From JBDZVM01 sp040255675 (lineage in GTDB: Bacteria; Actinomycetota; Actinomycetes; Acidothermales; Acidothermaceae), in contig JBDZVM010000045.1 of the NCBI GenBank assembly GCA_040255675.1, forward strand, positions 1 through 29,015: DNA of 29,015 bases. The letters run 5' to 3'. Both the position numbers and the translations under genes were made by a program. This document shows positions 14,810 to 23,480 of the stretch, piece after piece. The notes beneath the pieces were generated by a model. That model was not told where the DNA came from. It made no database searches and saw only the letters and a program-made list of their open reading frames with translations. Position 1 is the stretch's first letter. Each line of letters begins with the position of its first letter.

Positions 14810-16393
14810 TTATTCCCATTCGATGGTGCCGGGCGGTTTGCTCGTGACGTCGAGCACGACCCGGTTTATCTCGCGCACCTCGTTGGTGATGCGCGTCGAA
14901 ATACGAGCGAGCACGTCATAGGGCAGCCGCACCCAGTCGGCGGTCATCGCGTCTTCACTCGTCACCGGCCGGAGCACGACCGGGTGACCGTACGTGCGGC
15001 CGTCTCCCTGCACACCGACAGACCGGACGTCGGCCAACAACACCACCGGGCATTGCCAAATGTCGCGATCGAGGCCGGCGGCGGTCAGTTCTTCGCGGGC
15101 AATCGCGTCGGCCTCGCGCAACACCGCAAGCCGCTCCGCCGTGATTTCGCCAATGATGCGAACCGCGAGACCCGGGCCCGGGAATGGCTGCCGCCACACG
15201 AGCGATTCAGGTAACCCGAGTTCGAGGCCGACCGCTCGCACCTCATCCTTGAACAGCGTGCGCAGCGGCTCGACCAGCGAGAATTGCAAATCGTCGGGCA
15301 ATCCCCCCACATTGTGGTGCGACTTGATGTTCGCGGTTCCGGTACCGCCGCCAGATTCGACGACGTCGGGGTAAAGCGTGCCCTGCACCAAGAAATCGAC
15401 CGGCGCTTCGGCGGAAATCTCGCGCGCCGCCGCCTCGAACGCCCGGATAAACTCGCGCCCGATAATCTTGCGCTTCTGTTCCGGGTCGGAAACTCCGGCG
15501 AGGGTCTCGAGAAACGTATTCGAGGCGTCGACAACATGCAGCTTGACGCCGGTGCTCGCGACGAAATCACGCTCGACCTGTTCAGCCTCGCCCTTGCGCA
15601 GTAAGCCGTGGTCGACGAAAACGCAGGTGAGTCGCTCGCCCACCGCCCGTTGCACCAACGCCGCCGCCACCGCGGAGTCGACGCCGCCCGACAGGCCGCA
15701 AATGACACGGCCTTCGCCAACCTGAGCACGGATTTTCTCGACCTGCTCAGCCACGATGCCGGACGTCGTCCAGGACGGCGAAATGCCGGCAACGTCGTAC
15801 AAGAATCGCCGCAACACCGTCTGGCCGTGCCGCGTGTGGCGAACCTCGGGATGAAACTGCACTCCGGCCAACCTGCGATCGAGTCTCTCGAACGCGGCTA
15901 CCGGCGCGCCGTCGGAGGCGGCGGTGACCGTGAACCCGTCGGGCGCCTTGGTGACGGAGTCGCCGTGCGACATCCAGACCGATTGTTGCGCAGGCAGATC
16001 TTTCAGCAATACGCCCTCGGACGCCGGTACCACGGTGACCTGCGTACCGCCGAATTCGCCGAGCCCGGTGCGCTCGGCCACCCCCCCGAGCGCGAGCGCC
16101 ATCGCTTGAAACCCGTAGCAGATGCCGAAAACCGGAATGCCTTGCTCGAACAGCTTTGGGTCGACCGATGGCGCACCCGGCTCGTAAACCGACGATGGGC
16201 CTCCCGAGAGAATCAGCGCGGCCGGTTTGCGCGCCACGATGTCGTCAACCGGCATGGTGTGCGGCACGATCTCGCTGTAAATATTGGCCTCGCGAACCCG
16301 GCGCGCGATCAGCTGCGCGTACTGCGCGCCGAAGTCGATCACGAGTACGGTCGGAGTGTCGCCGGCGTTCGAGACGCCGATGGCATCGCTCAC
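14810..16393 (-). CDS. guaA: GMP synthase (glutamine-hydrolysing)
   Basis: A 527-residue full-length enzyme that converts XMP, glutamine and ATP to GMP. The class I glutamine amidotransferase domain comes first, with Cys92 in GICYGFQ and the VQFHPEV His-Glu pair. The ATP-pyrophosphatase domain follows with the PP-loop LSGGVDSAV and FVDHGLLRKGE. The C-terminal dimerisation domain ends in the typical NRVVLDVTSKPPGTIEWE. The GTG start has AAAGG about nine bases upstream. A TAGAAT -10 element lies 35 bases before the start, with a 14-bp perfect palindrome at its -35 position. guaB and guaB3, the preceding step and its homolog, are 7 kb away on the same strand. Confidence 0.97.
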   Translation of the reverse strand: MSDAIGVSNAGDTPTVLVIDFGAQYAQLIARRVREANIYSEIVPHTMPVDDIVARKPAALILSGGPSSVYEPGAPSVDPKLFEQGIPVFGICYGFQAMALALGGVAERTGLGEFGGTQVTVVPASEGVLLKDLPAQQSVWMSHGDSVTKAPDGFTVTAASDGAPVAAFERLDRRLAGVQFHPEVRHTRHGQTVLRRFLYDVAGISPSWTTSGIVAEQVEKIRAQVGEGRVICGLSGGVDSAVAAALVQRAVGERLTCVFVDHGLLRKGEAEQVERDFVASTGVKLHVVDASNTFLETLAGVSDPEQKRKIIGREFIRAFEAAAREISAEAPVDFLVQGTLYPDVVESGGGTGTANIKSHHNVGGLPDDLQFSLVEPLRTLFKDEVRAVGLELGLPESLVWRQPFPGPGLAVRIIGEITAERLAVLREADAIAREELTAAGLDRDIWQCPVVLLADVRSVGVQGDGRTYGHPVVLRPVTSEDAMTADWVRLPYDVLARISTRITNEVREINRVVLDVTSKPPGTIEWE

Positions 16394-16427
16394 GAAAGAT
16401 CGCCTTTGCGCTCGGGGATTTGCCTCG

Positions 16428-16457
16428 ATTCTACGGACGTGTCTCGACCATGGTCGA
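16428..16457 (-). promoter_or_regulatory. Candidate guaA promoter with 14-bp palindrome
   Basis: On the minus strand TAGAAT (16433-16428) is a good -10 hexamer. The -35 position, 18 bases upstream (TCGACC at 16457-16452), lies within the perfect palindrome TCGACCATGGTCGA (16444-16457). An operator at -35 would suit repression, for example by a purine-responsive factor, but no factor is known from this sequence. Confidence 0.45.
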
Positions 16458-16510
16458 CCCGATTCCGACTGATCGGGAGGGGTAGCTGACGGCTGACGCG
16501 CTCTAGCGCT

Positions 16511-17509
16511 TCAAACGCCGTCTACGCTCGATGGGCGCGGGCGCAAAAGCGCGGCAACATCAGCGAAAATCCGCTCACTCGCGGCGGCGGCAGCCGGCGA
16601 AACCGCGTCGAGGCCGAGAAACCCATGAATCAGGCCTGGCTCGCACCGATGAATCACCGGCACGCCGGACGACGACAACCGCTCCGCATACACGTCGCCC
16701 TCATCACGCAGCGGATCATGCTCAGCGGTCACCACGAGCGCCGCGGGCAAGCCCGCCAAAACGGGCTCGAACAATGCGCTCACTCGTGGATCAGCGCGCA
16801 TCGACTCGTCTGGCACCCATTGCGCAATGAACCAGCGCACGCCGTCGGCGTCGAGGCCCCAACCAGTGGCCTTCTCCTGCACACTCGGCGAAGACAACGT
16901 CAAATCCGTGTTGGGATAGAACAACCCTTGCATCACAGGCAGCTTTTCGCCGTCCGATCGTAGTCGTAGGCACGCGAGCGTCGCGAGGTTGCCACCGGAG
17001 CTGTCGCCGGCAACGCCAATCGCCGTCCAGCCCGCCGACGTGTCTGACGCCGTCGAGCCCGTCGACGTGTGTGACAACGCCCAGCGCAACGCGGTGACGG
17101 CATCATCAACCGCGGCTGGCCACGGGTGCTCAGGAGCGCGCCGAAAATCGACTGCCAGGACGGCGCAACCGGCGGCCACGGCGAGGCGACGGCACGTTGA
17201 GTCGTGCGACTCGAGGTCGCCGATCGTCCATCCGCCACCATGCAAGTAGACGACCAAAGGGCACGGTTCGACCGCGGGCCGGTACAGGCGCACAGGCAAC
17301 GGGTGCGGCGCGTCGAGCGTGAAGTTGGAGACCAACGATACCGAGGGACCGCGCGGCCGCGCGGCGACGCGTTTCGCCTGCGCCGCACGCAAGGCAAGCG
17401 CGCCGAGTTCTGCATTCGACGGCCCGGGGTTACGCCGCAGTCCGGCGACGTAGGCACCAAGCTTCGCGTCAGCCAATTCGCCCGTCATGACGTCGAGCAT
17501 CCCACGCAT
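16511..17509 (-). CDS. HSL-type alpha/beta hydrolase (esterase/lipase)
   Basis: About 332 residues from the ATG at 17509. The hormone-sensitive-lipase signature is complete: oxyanion-hole HGGGWTIG, nucleophile elbow GDSSGGNLA, catalytic Asp in TAEHDPLRDEGD and His in GLIHGFLG. It probably hydrolyses short-chain esters in the cytoplasm; no signal peptide is seen. The start is uncertain. The frame stays open well upstream, but beyond 17561 that would overlap the divergent ABC transporter. TTG at 17533 and ATGs at 17500 and 17488 are alternatives, none with a strong ribosome site. An unusual Ser/Thr-rich loop (HTSTGSTASDTSAG) lies before the nucleophile elbow. Confidence 0.88.
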   Translation of the reverse strand: MRGMLDVMTGELADAKLGAYVAGLRRNPGPSNAELGALALRAAQAKRVAARPRGPSVSLVSNFTLDAPHPLPVRLYRPAVEPCPLVVYLHGGGWTIGDLESHDSTCRRLAVAAGCAVLAVDFRRAPEHPWPAAVDDAVTALRWALSHTSTGSTASDTSAGWTAIGVAGDSSGGNLATLACLRLRSDGEKLPVMQGLFYPNTDLTLSSPSVQEKATGWGLDADGVRWFIAQWVPDESMRADPRVSALFEPVLAGLPAALVVTAEHDPLRDEGDVYAERLSSSGVPVIHRCEPGLIHGFLGLDAVSPAAAAASERIFADVAALLRPRPSSVDGV

Positions 17510-17560
17510 CGCGGGTAATCGGCGTGCGGCCAACGCCGTAACGAAGTAGCGTGCTAGGAC

Positions 17561-19303
17561 GTGCGCCGCTTGCCACTCGATGATCCCGGTCGTCCCGAAA
17601 CCCGATCGCCGATTCGATTTCTTTGGTGGGTAGCACGAGGCCAAGTCCCTACCCTCGCGGGCGGTGTGTTTTTCGGCATCGTGTGGATGTGCGGGCAGGC
17701 AGCCGCACCGTTCGTGGTCGGGCGTGCGATCGATCGCGGTGTAGCGGGGCACGATACGACAGCATTGCTCTTGTGGTGTGCTGTGCTACTCGGCGCGGGC
17801 ATCACGCAAGCGGTCGCCAGCGTGTGCCGGCACCGGTTCGCGGTGACGAACTGGCTGGTCGCCACTACCCGGGTGCGACAACTCCTGAACCGTCAGGCCG
17901 CGAACCTTGGTGGGTCGCTGACGCAGCGGCTCGATCTCGGAGACGTGGTCAGCTCCGCGACGACCGATTCCCGCTACATCGGTAACGCTCTCGACATCAC
18001 GGCAAGAAGCGCGGGAGCGCTCGTCTCCTTCGTCGCTGTCGCAATCGTCATGCTCGCGACGTCGGTCAAGCTCGGGCTGATCGTACTGATCGGCGTCCCG
18101 CTTCTCATGCTGGCGATCGGCCCACTGCTAAAGCCCCTGCACCACAGGCAAATGGCGCTTCGTTCATCCGTGGGCGCGTTGGCTGGCTTCGGCGCCGACA
18201 CGGTTGCCGGTATTCGTATTCTGCGCGGCATCGGCGGTGAGGCGGAGTTTGTCCATCGCTACGCGACCCGCTCACAGGCCGTTCGCCGGTTGGCGGTGCA
18301 AGTCGCCGCCATCGAGTCGGTCCTCGACGCTTGCCAGATATTGCTGCCCGGAATCTTCGTCGTGCTCGTCACCTGGCTCGGTGCCCGCCTCACGCTCAAC
18401 CACGAACTCACCATCGGCGATCTGGTGGCGTTTTACGGATACGCGGCTTTTCTGCTGGCGCCGATGAGAATCGCTACCGAAGCGGCCGAGCGTTTCACCC
18501 GCGCTATTGTCGGAGCCCGTCGGGTGTTGAAAGTACTGTCACTGCCGCCAGTCCTGTCAGAACCCGCGCAACCAAAGGCAGCACCGGCAAGGGCCGACCT
18601 CTTCGACACCACCACCGCACTGAGCGTTCACGCGGGCGAATTTCTCGTCGTCGCGGCAACCGAGCCGCACGAGGCGAGCGCGCTCGCCGATCGCCTCGGC
18701 CGCTATGTCGATCCCGACGACGGCAACGAGGTGCGTCTCGGCGATACTGTGCTGCGCGAGTTGTCGATCGCCGATATCAGGCGGCGAATTCTCGTGGCCG
18801 ACAAAAGCCCGCGCTTGTTTTCCGGAAGCCTGCGCGGTCAGCTCGATCCGTTCGGGCGCGCGAGCGACGCGGAACTGCGGGGCGCCATCGAGACAGCAGC
18901 GGCAGGGGACGCCCTCACGTCGGTGCCCGGTGGCCTCGACGGCATGCTCGACGAAAATGCTCGCGCGCTTTCCGGAGGCCAACGTCAACGAATCGCGCTC
19001 GCCCGCGCCCTGTTGGCCGATCCCGAAATCCTTATTCTCGACGAGCCGACCAGCGCGGTCGACTCCTATACCGAAGCGAAGATTGCTGACGCGCTCGCCG
19101 CGCATCGGCGAGGCAAGACGACCGTCGTGATGACGACCAGTCCGCTGGTGCTCGACCGGGCCGAGCGTGTCGTGCTACTCGACGGTGGTCGGGCGGTCGC
19201 CGAAGGGCGGCACCGCGAATTACTTGCCACCAACGCTTTCTACCGGTCAGTCGTCGAGCGCGACGCCGGCAGCGATGTCGAATCCGCCGAGCAGTCAGCA
19301 TGA
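17561..19303 (+). CDS. ABC exporter half-transporter, subunit with degenerate Walker A
   Basis: A 580-residue membrane-domain/ATPase fusion. The type IV (exporter) membrane domain with about six helices spans residues 20-300. In the nucleotide-binding domain the Walker A loop is absent: the expected GxxGxGKS position reads AATEPHEASA (about 365-374), with no lysine. The signature LSGGQ (470-474) and Walker B with Glu495 (LILDEPTSAVD) are intact. The H-loop histidine is replaced by Ser527 (TTSPLV). It therefore cannot form its own ATP site but can supply a good signature motif to its partner. Its stop overlaps the next gene's start (ATGA). The GTG start has only a weak AGGA; TAGCGT at 17547-17552 suggests a very short leader. 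Confidence 0.92.
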   Translation: MRRLPLDDPGRPETRSPIRFLWWVARGQVPTLAGGVFFGIVWMCGQAAAPFVVGRAIDRGVAGHDTTALLLWCAVLLGAGITQAVASVCRHRFAVTNWLVATTRVRQLLNRQAANLGGSLTQRLDLGDVVSSATTDSRYIGNALDITARSAGALVSFVAVAIVMLATSVKLGLIVLIGVPLLMLAIGPLLKPLHHRQMALRSSVGALAGFGADTVAGIRILRGIGGEAEFVHRYATRSQAVRRLAVQVAAIESVLDACQILLPGIFVVLVTWLGARLTLNHELTIGDLVAFYGYAAFLLAPMRIATEAAERFTRAIVGARRVLKVLSLPPVLSEPAQPKAAPARADLFDTTTALSVHAGEFLVVAATEPHEASALADRLGRYVDPDDGNEVRLGDTVLRELSIADIRRRILVADKSPRLFSGSLRGQLDPFGRASDAELRGAIETAAAGDALTSVPGGLDGMLDENARALSGGQRQRIALARALLADPEILILDEPTSAVDSYTEAKIADALAAHRRGKTTVVMTTSPLVLDRAERVVLLDGGRAVAEGRHRELLATNAFYRSVVERDAGSDVESAEQSA

Positions 19304-21168
19304 GTGAGCCAGCGGCCACGCTGCTCCCTGTCGCCACCGCATCGCAAACCAGAAGCTATGTGGCGTCGCTCGCTCGGCAGCGGCGAAAAAAGCTCGTCGC
19401 GGTGCTCTTCCTTTACGCGTTAGCAGCGCTCGCGGGCTTGGCCGGACCCCGCCTTTTGGGCGAATTGGTCGGTGCGCTTCAACGTGGCACGACGATCGGC
19501 CACGTCAACGTCCTCGTATCGTGGCTCGCGATTTCAGTTGCCTTACAAGCGATTCTGGTGCGGACGGCGCGCTACGCGTCGTCCGTTATCGCCGAAGGTG
19601 TCTTCGCCGACCTGCGCGAAGATTTCCTGCGCAAGGTGGTGGCCTTGCCGCTGTCGACTGTGGAGCGCGCGGGCACCGGCGACCTTGTCACGCGCATGAC
19701 CAGCGACGTCGACGCCATGTCGCGCAGTGTGCGGTTCGCCGTTCCAGAAACGTTGATTGCGGTCGTCACCGGAACACTCACCATCGTCGCCGCGTTCGTG
19801 ACGGCACCACTGGTGGCATTGCCGTGCGTGGTCGTGGTGCCGTTGCTCGTCGCGTCGACGCGGTGGTACCTCAGGCGAGCGCCGTCCGGATATTTGCGAG
19901 AACGACGCGTCTACTCACGCGTGCACGGGAGCTTCACCGAAACCGTCGAGAGCGGGCGCACGATCGAGGCGCTGCGACTGCAAGAGCAGCGAATTGCGCA
20001 AGGCGACGCCGACCTGCGTCGTGCATTCCTTGCGGAGCGATACACCCTCTGGTTGCGCACGCTGTGGTTTCCGTGCGGTGAGGTCGCCTACGTTCTACCG
20101 GTGGTGGCGTGCCTTTTCGTCGGCGGGTTGCTCGCCGCGCATGGCCACGCAAGCCTCGCGCAAGTGTCCGCGGTCACGGTGTATATGCAGCAGCTCGTCG
20201 ACCCGCTCGATCGGATTTTGCATTGGCTCGACGAACTGCAAGTGAGCATAAGTTCGCTGTCACGGCTGATCGGCGTCGGATTCGTCCGGCCCGATCGCGC
20301 CCCCACCGGCGCCGTCCCGACAAACGTTCAACTACGAGCCGATGACGTGCGCTTCGCCTACCGCGACGGCCGCGACGTGCTGCACGGCGTCGATCTGCGG
20401 GTGCGCCCCGGCGAGCGGATCGCCGTGGTCGGGCCGAGCGGGGCGGGCAAGAGCACGTTGGGCCGACTGCTGGCCGGCATTCACGCGCCGCGAACCGGGC
20501 GAGTCAGCGTCGGAGACGTTCCCCTGGTCGAGCTCGAGGTCGACCAGCTGCGCCGCGAGGTTGCGCTGGTCACCCAAGAACAGCATGTCTTCGTCGGCAC
20601 TGTCGCCGACAACTTGCGCTTGGCAAAGCCTGATTCGGACGACGACGCGCTGCGCGCCGTTCTCGCCGCCATCGACGCCGCGGACTGGGTCGCCGCGCTC
20701 CCCGAGGGGCTCGATACGCCGGTCGGGTCAGGCGGGCACCCCCTGACGCCCGCGCAAGCACAACAATTGGCGCTCGCCCGGCTGGTGCTCGCAGACCCGC
20801 ACACGCTCGTGCTCGACGAGGCGACGTCGCTTCTCGACCCGCGGGCAGCCCGCCGTCTCGAACGCTCGGTCGCCGCGGTGGTCGACGGGCGCACGGTGAT
20901 CGCAATCGCGCACCGGCTGCAGACGGCCCATGACGCCGACCGTGTCGCGGTTGTGGTCGACGGTAAGATCGTCGAGTTCGGCAGCCACGACGACCTGGTC
21001 GCCGCGGGCGCGAACTACGCGAGGTTGTGGGCAACCTGGCACGGTGGTGGCACTGACGGCGCTGACGGCGCTGGTGGCAGTGACGACATCGTCCACTCGC
21101 TCGGTGAGTCTCACAATCTGGACACGACTGGACGCGCGACGGCCTTTGGCAGCACACTGGCTCCGTGA
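19300..21168 (+). CDS. ABC exporter half-transporter, subunit with degenerate signature motif
   Basis: A 622-residue partner of the preceding protein. The membrane domain covers about residues 30-320; RTGDLVTRMTSDVD-like intracellular coupling sequence appears as GTGDLVTRMTSDVD. The ATPase domain has a perfect Walker A GPSGAGKST (378-386), Q-loop TQEQHVF, Walker B with Glu507 (LVLDEATSLLD) and H-loop His538 (IAHRLQ). The signature is degenerate, LTPAQ (482-486) in place of LSGGQ. Together the two proteins form one competent composite ATP site (this Walker A plus the partner's LSGGQ) and one dead site. The C-terminus has a Gly/Asp/Ala-rich extension (TDGADGAGGSDD). The substrate is unknown; multidrug or lipid export is typical of the family. 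Confidence 0.93.
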   Translation: MSEPAATLLPVATASQTRSYVASLARQRRKKLVAVLFLYALAALAGLAGPRLLGELVGALQRGTTIGHVNVLVSWLAISVALQAILVRTARYASSVIAEGVFADLREDFLRKVVALPLSTVERAGTGDLVTRMTSDVDAMSRSVRFAVPETLIAVVTGTLTIVAAFVTAPLVALPCVVVVPLLVASTRWYLRRAPSGYLRERRVYSRVHGSFTETVESGRTIEALRLQEQRIAQGDADLRRAFLAERYTLWLRTLWFPCGEVAYVLPVVACLFVGGLLAAHGHASLAQVSAVTVYMQQLVDPLDRILHWLDELQVSISSLSRLIGVGFVRPDRAPTGAVPTNVQLRADDVRFAYRDGRDVLHGVDLRVRPGERIAVVGPSGAGKSTLGRLLAGIHAPRTGRVSVGDVPLVELEVDQLRREVALVTQEQHVFVGTVADNLRLAKPDSDDDALRAVLAAIDAADWVAALPEGLDTPVGSGGHPLTPAQAQQLALARLVLADPHTLVLDEATSLLDPRAARRLERSVAAVVDGRTVIAIAHRLQTAHDADRVAVVVDGKIVEFGSHDDLVAAGANYARLWATWHGGGTDGADGAGGSDDIVHSLGESHNLDTTGRATAFGSTLAP

Positions 21169-21261
21169 CGCAGTCGGCGCGCTTCTACTTTTATGGCACG
21201 GGCTTCTTTTATGAGAAGAGTCCGGTAGCCGTCGCCGCCGTCTGATCGAAGACCACAACCG

Positions 21262-21288
21262 ACGCCCCGGGCTCGAAGCCCGGGGCGT
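21262..21288. terminator. Hairpin terminator after the ABC operon
   Basis: A 12-bp perfect GC-rich stem (21262-21273 with 21277-21288) closes a three-base loop CGA. It lies 93 bases past the ABC stop and 54 bases before the chorismate mutase start, so it probably ends the transporter transcript and separates it from the next gene. Confidence 0.8.
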
Positions 21289-21342
21289 TCGTCTACCCGG
21301 GGCCGCGAGCTTGGGGAACAGACGACAGGAAGGCATAAACCG

Positions 21343-21684
21343 ATGACCCAGACGAGCGACACCGTCGACACCGTCGACACGGTCGACACGGTCGACACGG
21401 TCGACACCGTCGACACGCCGGCCGCGATGAGCGACGACGACGCCGCGGCGTTGATCGACCAATTGCGCACCCAGATCGACGACATCGACGCCGAACTGAT
21501 CAGCATCGTGCAGCGACGCATCGCCGTGTCGAAACAGATCCAGGCCGTGCGCATGGCCCAAAACGGACGGCGTCGCGAACACTCGCGTGAACTCAAGATC
21601 GTGCAGGCCTATGTCGACGGCCTTGGGCGCGGCGGCAGCCAGCTAGCGCTCACCCTTCTCGAACTCGCTCGCGGACGGGTCTAA
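21343..21684 (+). CDS. Chorismate mutase, AroQ-delta (Mycobacterium Rv0948c type)
   Basis: A 113-residue protein converting chorismate to prephenate for Phe and Tyr synthesis. Residues about 36-113 align along their length with the small M. tuberculosis enzyme: IDQLRTQIDDIDAELISIV, RRIAVSKQIQAVRMAQNG and RREHSRELKIV, supplying the active-site Arg and Glu residues. That enzyme is weak alone and is activated by DAHP synthase through its C-terminal tail; here the tail ends at ARGRV, a little shorter. The N-terminus is unusual: six in-frame 9-bp repeats encode VDT. AGGAAGG nine bases before the ATG at 21343 supports including the repeats, though an internal ATG at 21427 would remove them. The 3' end overlaps the phosphatase gene on the other strand by 42 bases. 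Confidence 0.9.
   Translation: MTQTSDTVDTVDTVDTVDTVDTVDTPAAMSDDDAAALIDQLRTQIDDIDAELISIVQRRIAVSKQIQAVRMAQNGRRREHSRELKIVQAYVDGLGRGGSQLALTLLELARGRV
21364..21417 (+). repeat. Six 9-bp tandem repeats encoding VDT
   Basis: Units of GTCGACACS start at 21364, 21373, 21382, 21391, 21400 and 21409, all in frame near the start of the chorismate mutase gene. Each unit contains a SalI-type GTCGAC palindrome. Copy-number change would keep the reading frame. Confidence 0.92.
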
Positions 21685-23286
21685 ACGCCCGGCGAGCCCA
21701 TGCGGGCCCCAGCGCAGGCCCAAGAGCACCGCGTCGTCGTTGAAGCCATCCGGCGAGATGGTCGACAGCACGGCATCGATCGTTTCCTGCAGCGGTCGAG
21801 AGCGATCGGCGGCCGCCGCGATTGTGCGCAACCGGTCAAGGCCGACATCGAGGTGCTCGCCGTTGCGTTCGACGACTCCGTCGGTGAAAGCGAGCAGGGT
21901 TCCCGCGGTCGGAAGGTCGACATCGATTCTCGCTGGCGGAGCGGCCGCGCCAACCCCTACGGGCGGCGCGACGTCGCCCGAAACGAAATCCACACCGTCT
22001 CCCGTTACTAGCAGCGGCATGAAATGACCGGCTGAGACCACCGAGACGCGCTTGGCGTCGAAGTCGATGTCGCCGGCCAAGACGGTAGCGAAATGGTTAT
22101 CGCGCTCGATATCGAGCAGTTGGCCGACTTTGCACAAGACGTCGTCAATCATGTCGCCCTGCTCGACGTACGCGCGAATCGCGAACCGTAGCGAAGCCAT
22201 CGTGGTCGCGGCGTGCAAGCCGCGACCGGAGACGTCGCCGACAAAGAACAAGCAGTGGCCGTCGTCGCGTCGAATGACGTCGTACCAGTCGCCCCCGACG
22301 TCGAGACCGTCGGCGCCGGCAAGGTAACGCGCGGCGACTTCGACGCCCGCGAGAGCCGGCAATTCGGGTAGCAACGCGTGTTGCAGCGTTCCCGCGATGT
22401 CTCGCTGCTCTACGTAGAGACGCTCGTTTTCAGCGGCGAGCAGTTCGGCGGCGATTCGCCGTCGTCCGACGTATTCGAGGGTCAGGCCAAACGCGATACT
22501 CAACGGGACGCCGAAAGCCAAGACGATCCACCACAACGACGCCGAAAGGTTTCCGACCAACTGTTTCTTTGCAGTGGCGACGAGCATCACTGTGGTGTCG
22601 CCGAACGGGACTTGCGCCGCCGCGCGGTGCCCGGTGATCGGCGTTGGCACAGTCGATTCGAGGAGATGCGAGTCGTTTTCGTCGCTACCCAGGTAGATAG
22701 CGAAATCAAGGTCGGCAAAAGGTGACGACGCGGGAATCTTCGCCGCTCGCGTGGCCGGCAAGAATTGTTCGGCATAGACGACGAGCCCTGTGGTGTCGCC
22801 GAACGGCATAGCGGCATATCCGAGGCGGCGAGGGTCACCGGGCAAAATCCGGCCCACAAAGAGCTTGTCGCTTGGATGTATCGAGGAGAAAAAGGTGGTC
22901 GCGTCACCAAGCTTCGTGAGCAACGGCGGTTCGCCAGCGACGGCGATCATGTGCGGCGAACCGTCGCCTATTCGCCACAGCGATATCGACGCCACGTTGC
23001 TGCTCGTGCCAAGCTGCCGAGCAACGAATCGCTGAAAGATGGCCGGGTCAGCGTTGGTGGCCGTGGCGACCTGCGTGGCGTCGAGCAGATGTGACTGCAC
23101 CGCCGGAAGCGCGGCCGACAGCGCCGCTGCCGCTTGCTGCACCTGTTGTTGGAGCAGTCGCTGATTGTTGTGGTCGTTCACCACCCAAACGACCCGAGAT
23201 AACCCGAGGGTCAGTGCGAACCCACCGATGACGGCGGCAACCGTGAGCGGCCGTGGCAGCCAGCGCCTCATCTGGTCGGGGCCCAC
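21643..23286 (-). CDS. Membrane-anchored SpoIIE-type PP2C serine/threonine phosphatase
   Basis: A 547-residue protein. A first membrane helix (about 15-36) and a second (about 246-268) flank a roughly 200-residue outer sensor region of CHASE-like size and position, with no clear ligand motif. A short helical linker (ELLAAENERLYVEQRDIAGTLQHALLP) leads to the SpoIIE/PP2C domain (about 310-530). The domain has metal-binding motifs DVGGDWYD, VGDVSGRGL, FTDGVVE and DDAVLLGL. Such phosphatases usually act on anti-anti-sigma proteins in partner-switching systems, but none is encoded here. The start is the GTG at 23286 or the ATG at 23271, neither with a clear ribosome site. The last 14 codons are antisense to the end of the chorismate mutase gene. 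Confidence 0.9.
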   Translation of the reverse strand: MGPDQMRRWLPRPLTVAAVIGGFALTLGLSRVVWVVNDHNNQRLLQQQVQQAAAALSAALPAVQSHLLDATQVATATNADPAIFQRFVARQLGTSSNVASISLWRIGDGSPHMIAVAGEPPLLTKLGDATTFFSSIHPSDKLFVGRILPGDPRRLGYAAMPFGDTTGLVVYAEQFLPATRAAKIPASSPFADLDFAIYLGSDENDSHLLESTVPTPITGHRAAAQVPFGDTTVMLVATAKKQLVGNLSASLWWIVLAFGVPLSIAFGLTLEYVGRRRIAAELLAAENERLYVEQRDIAGTLQHALLPELPALAGVEVAARYLAGADGLDVGGDWYDVIRRDDGHCLFFVGDVSGRGLHAATTMASLRFAIRAYVEQGDMIDDVLCKVGQLLDIERDNHFATVLAGDIDFDAKRVSVVSAGHFMPLLVTGDGVDFVSGDVAPPVGVGAAAPPARIDVDLPTAGTLLAFTDGVVERNGEHLDVGLDRLRTIAAAADRSRPLQETIDAVLSTISPDGFNDDAVLLGLRWGPHGLAGRLDPSASEFEKGER

Positions 23287-23480
23287 ATGCCGGCAATGCC
23301 TCGGGAGCCTCCGTGCCGCAACCCGACCTCACGGCACCCGCGCCGCGATTGCCGCGAGAGTCGACGTTGCACGGCTCTCCTCCCAGGCGCCCCCGGCCCT
23401 CCGGTGCATTGCGTTCCGTGACTTGAATACCACAGGAAGTAACGTTGTGCGATAAGCCACCCGGGCAAGAGAGGCATTCC
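23287..23480. other. Non-coding stretch upstream of the phosphatase gene
   Basis: Between the phosphatase start and the guaB3 stop there are 298 bases. The portion to 23480 holds no convincing gene. It should contain the minus-strand phosphatase promoter and possibly a plus-strand promoter for the short frame at 23481. I see no hexamer pair good enough to name. Confidence 0.5.
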
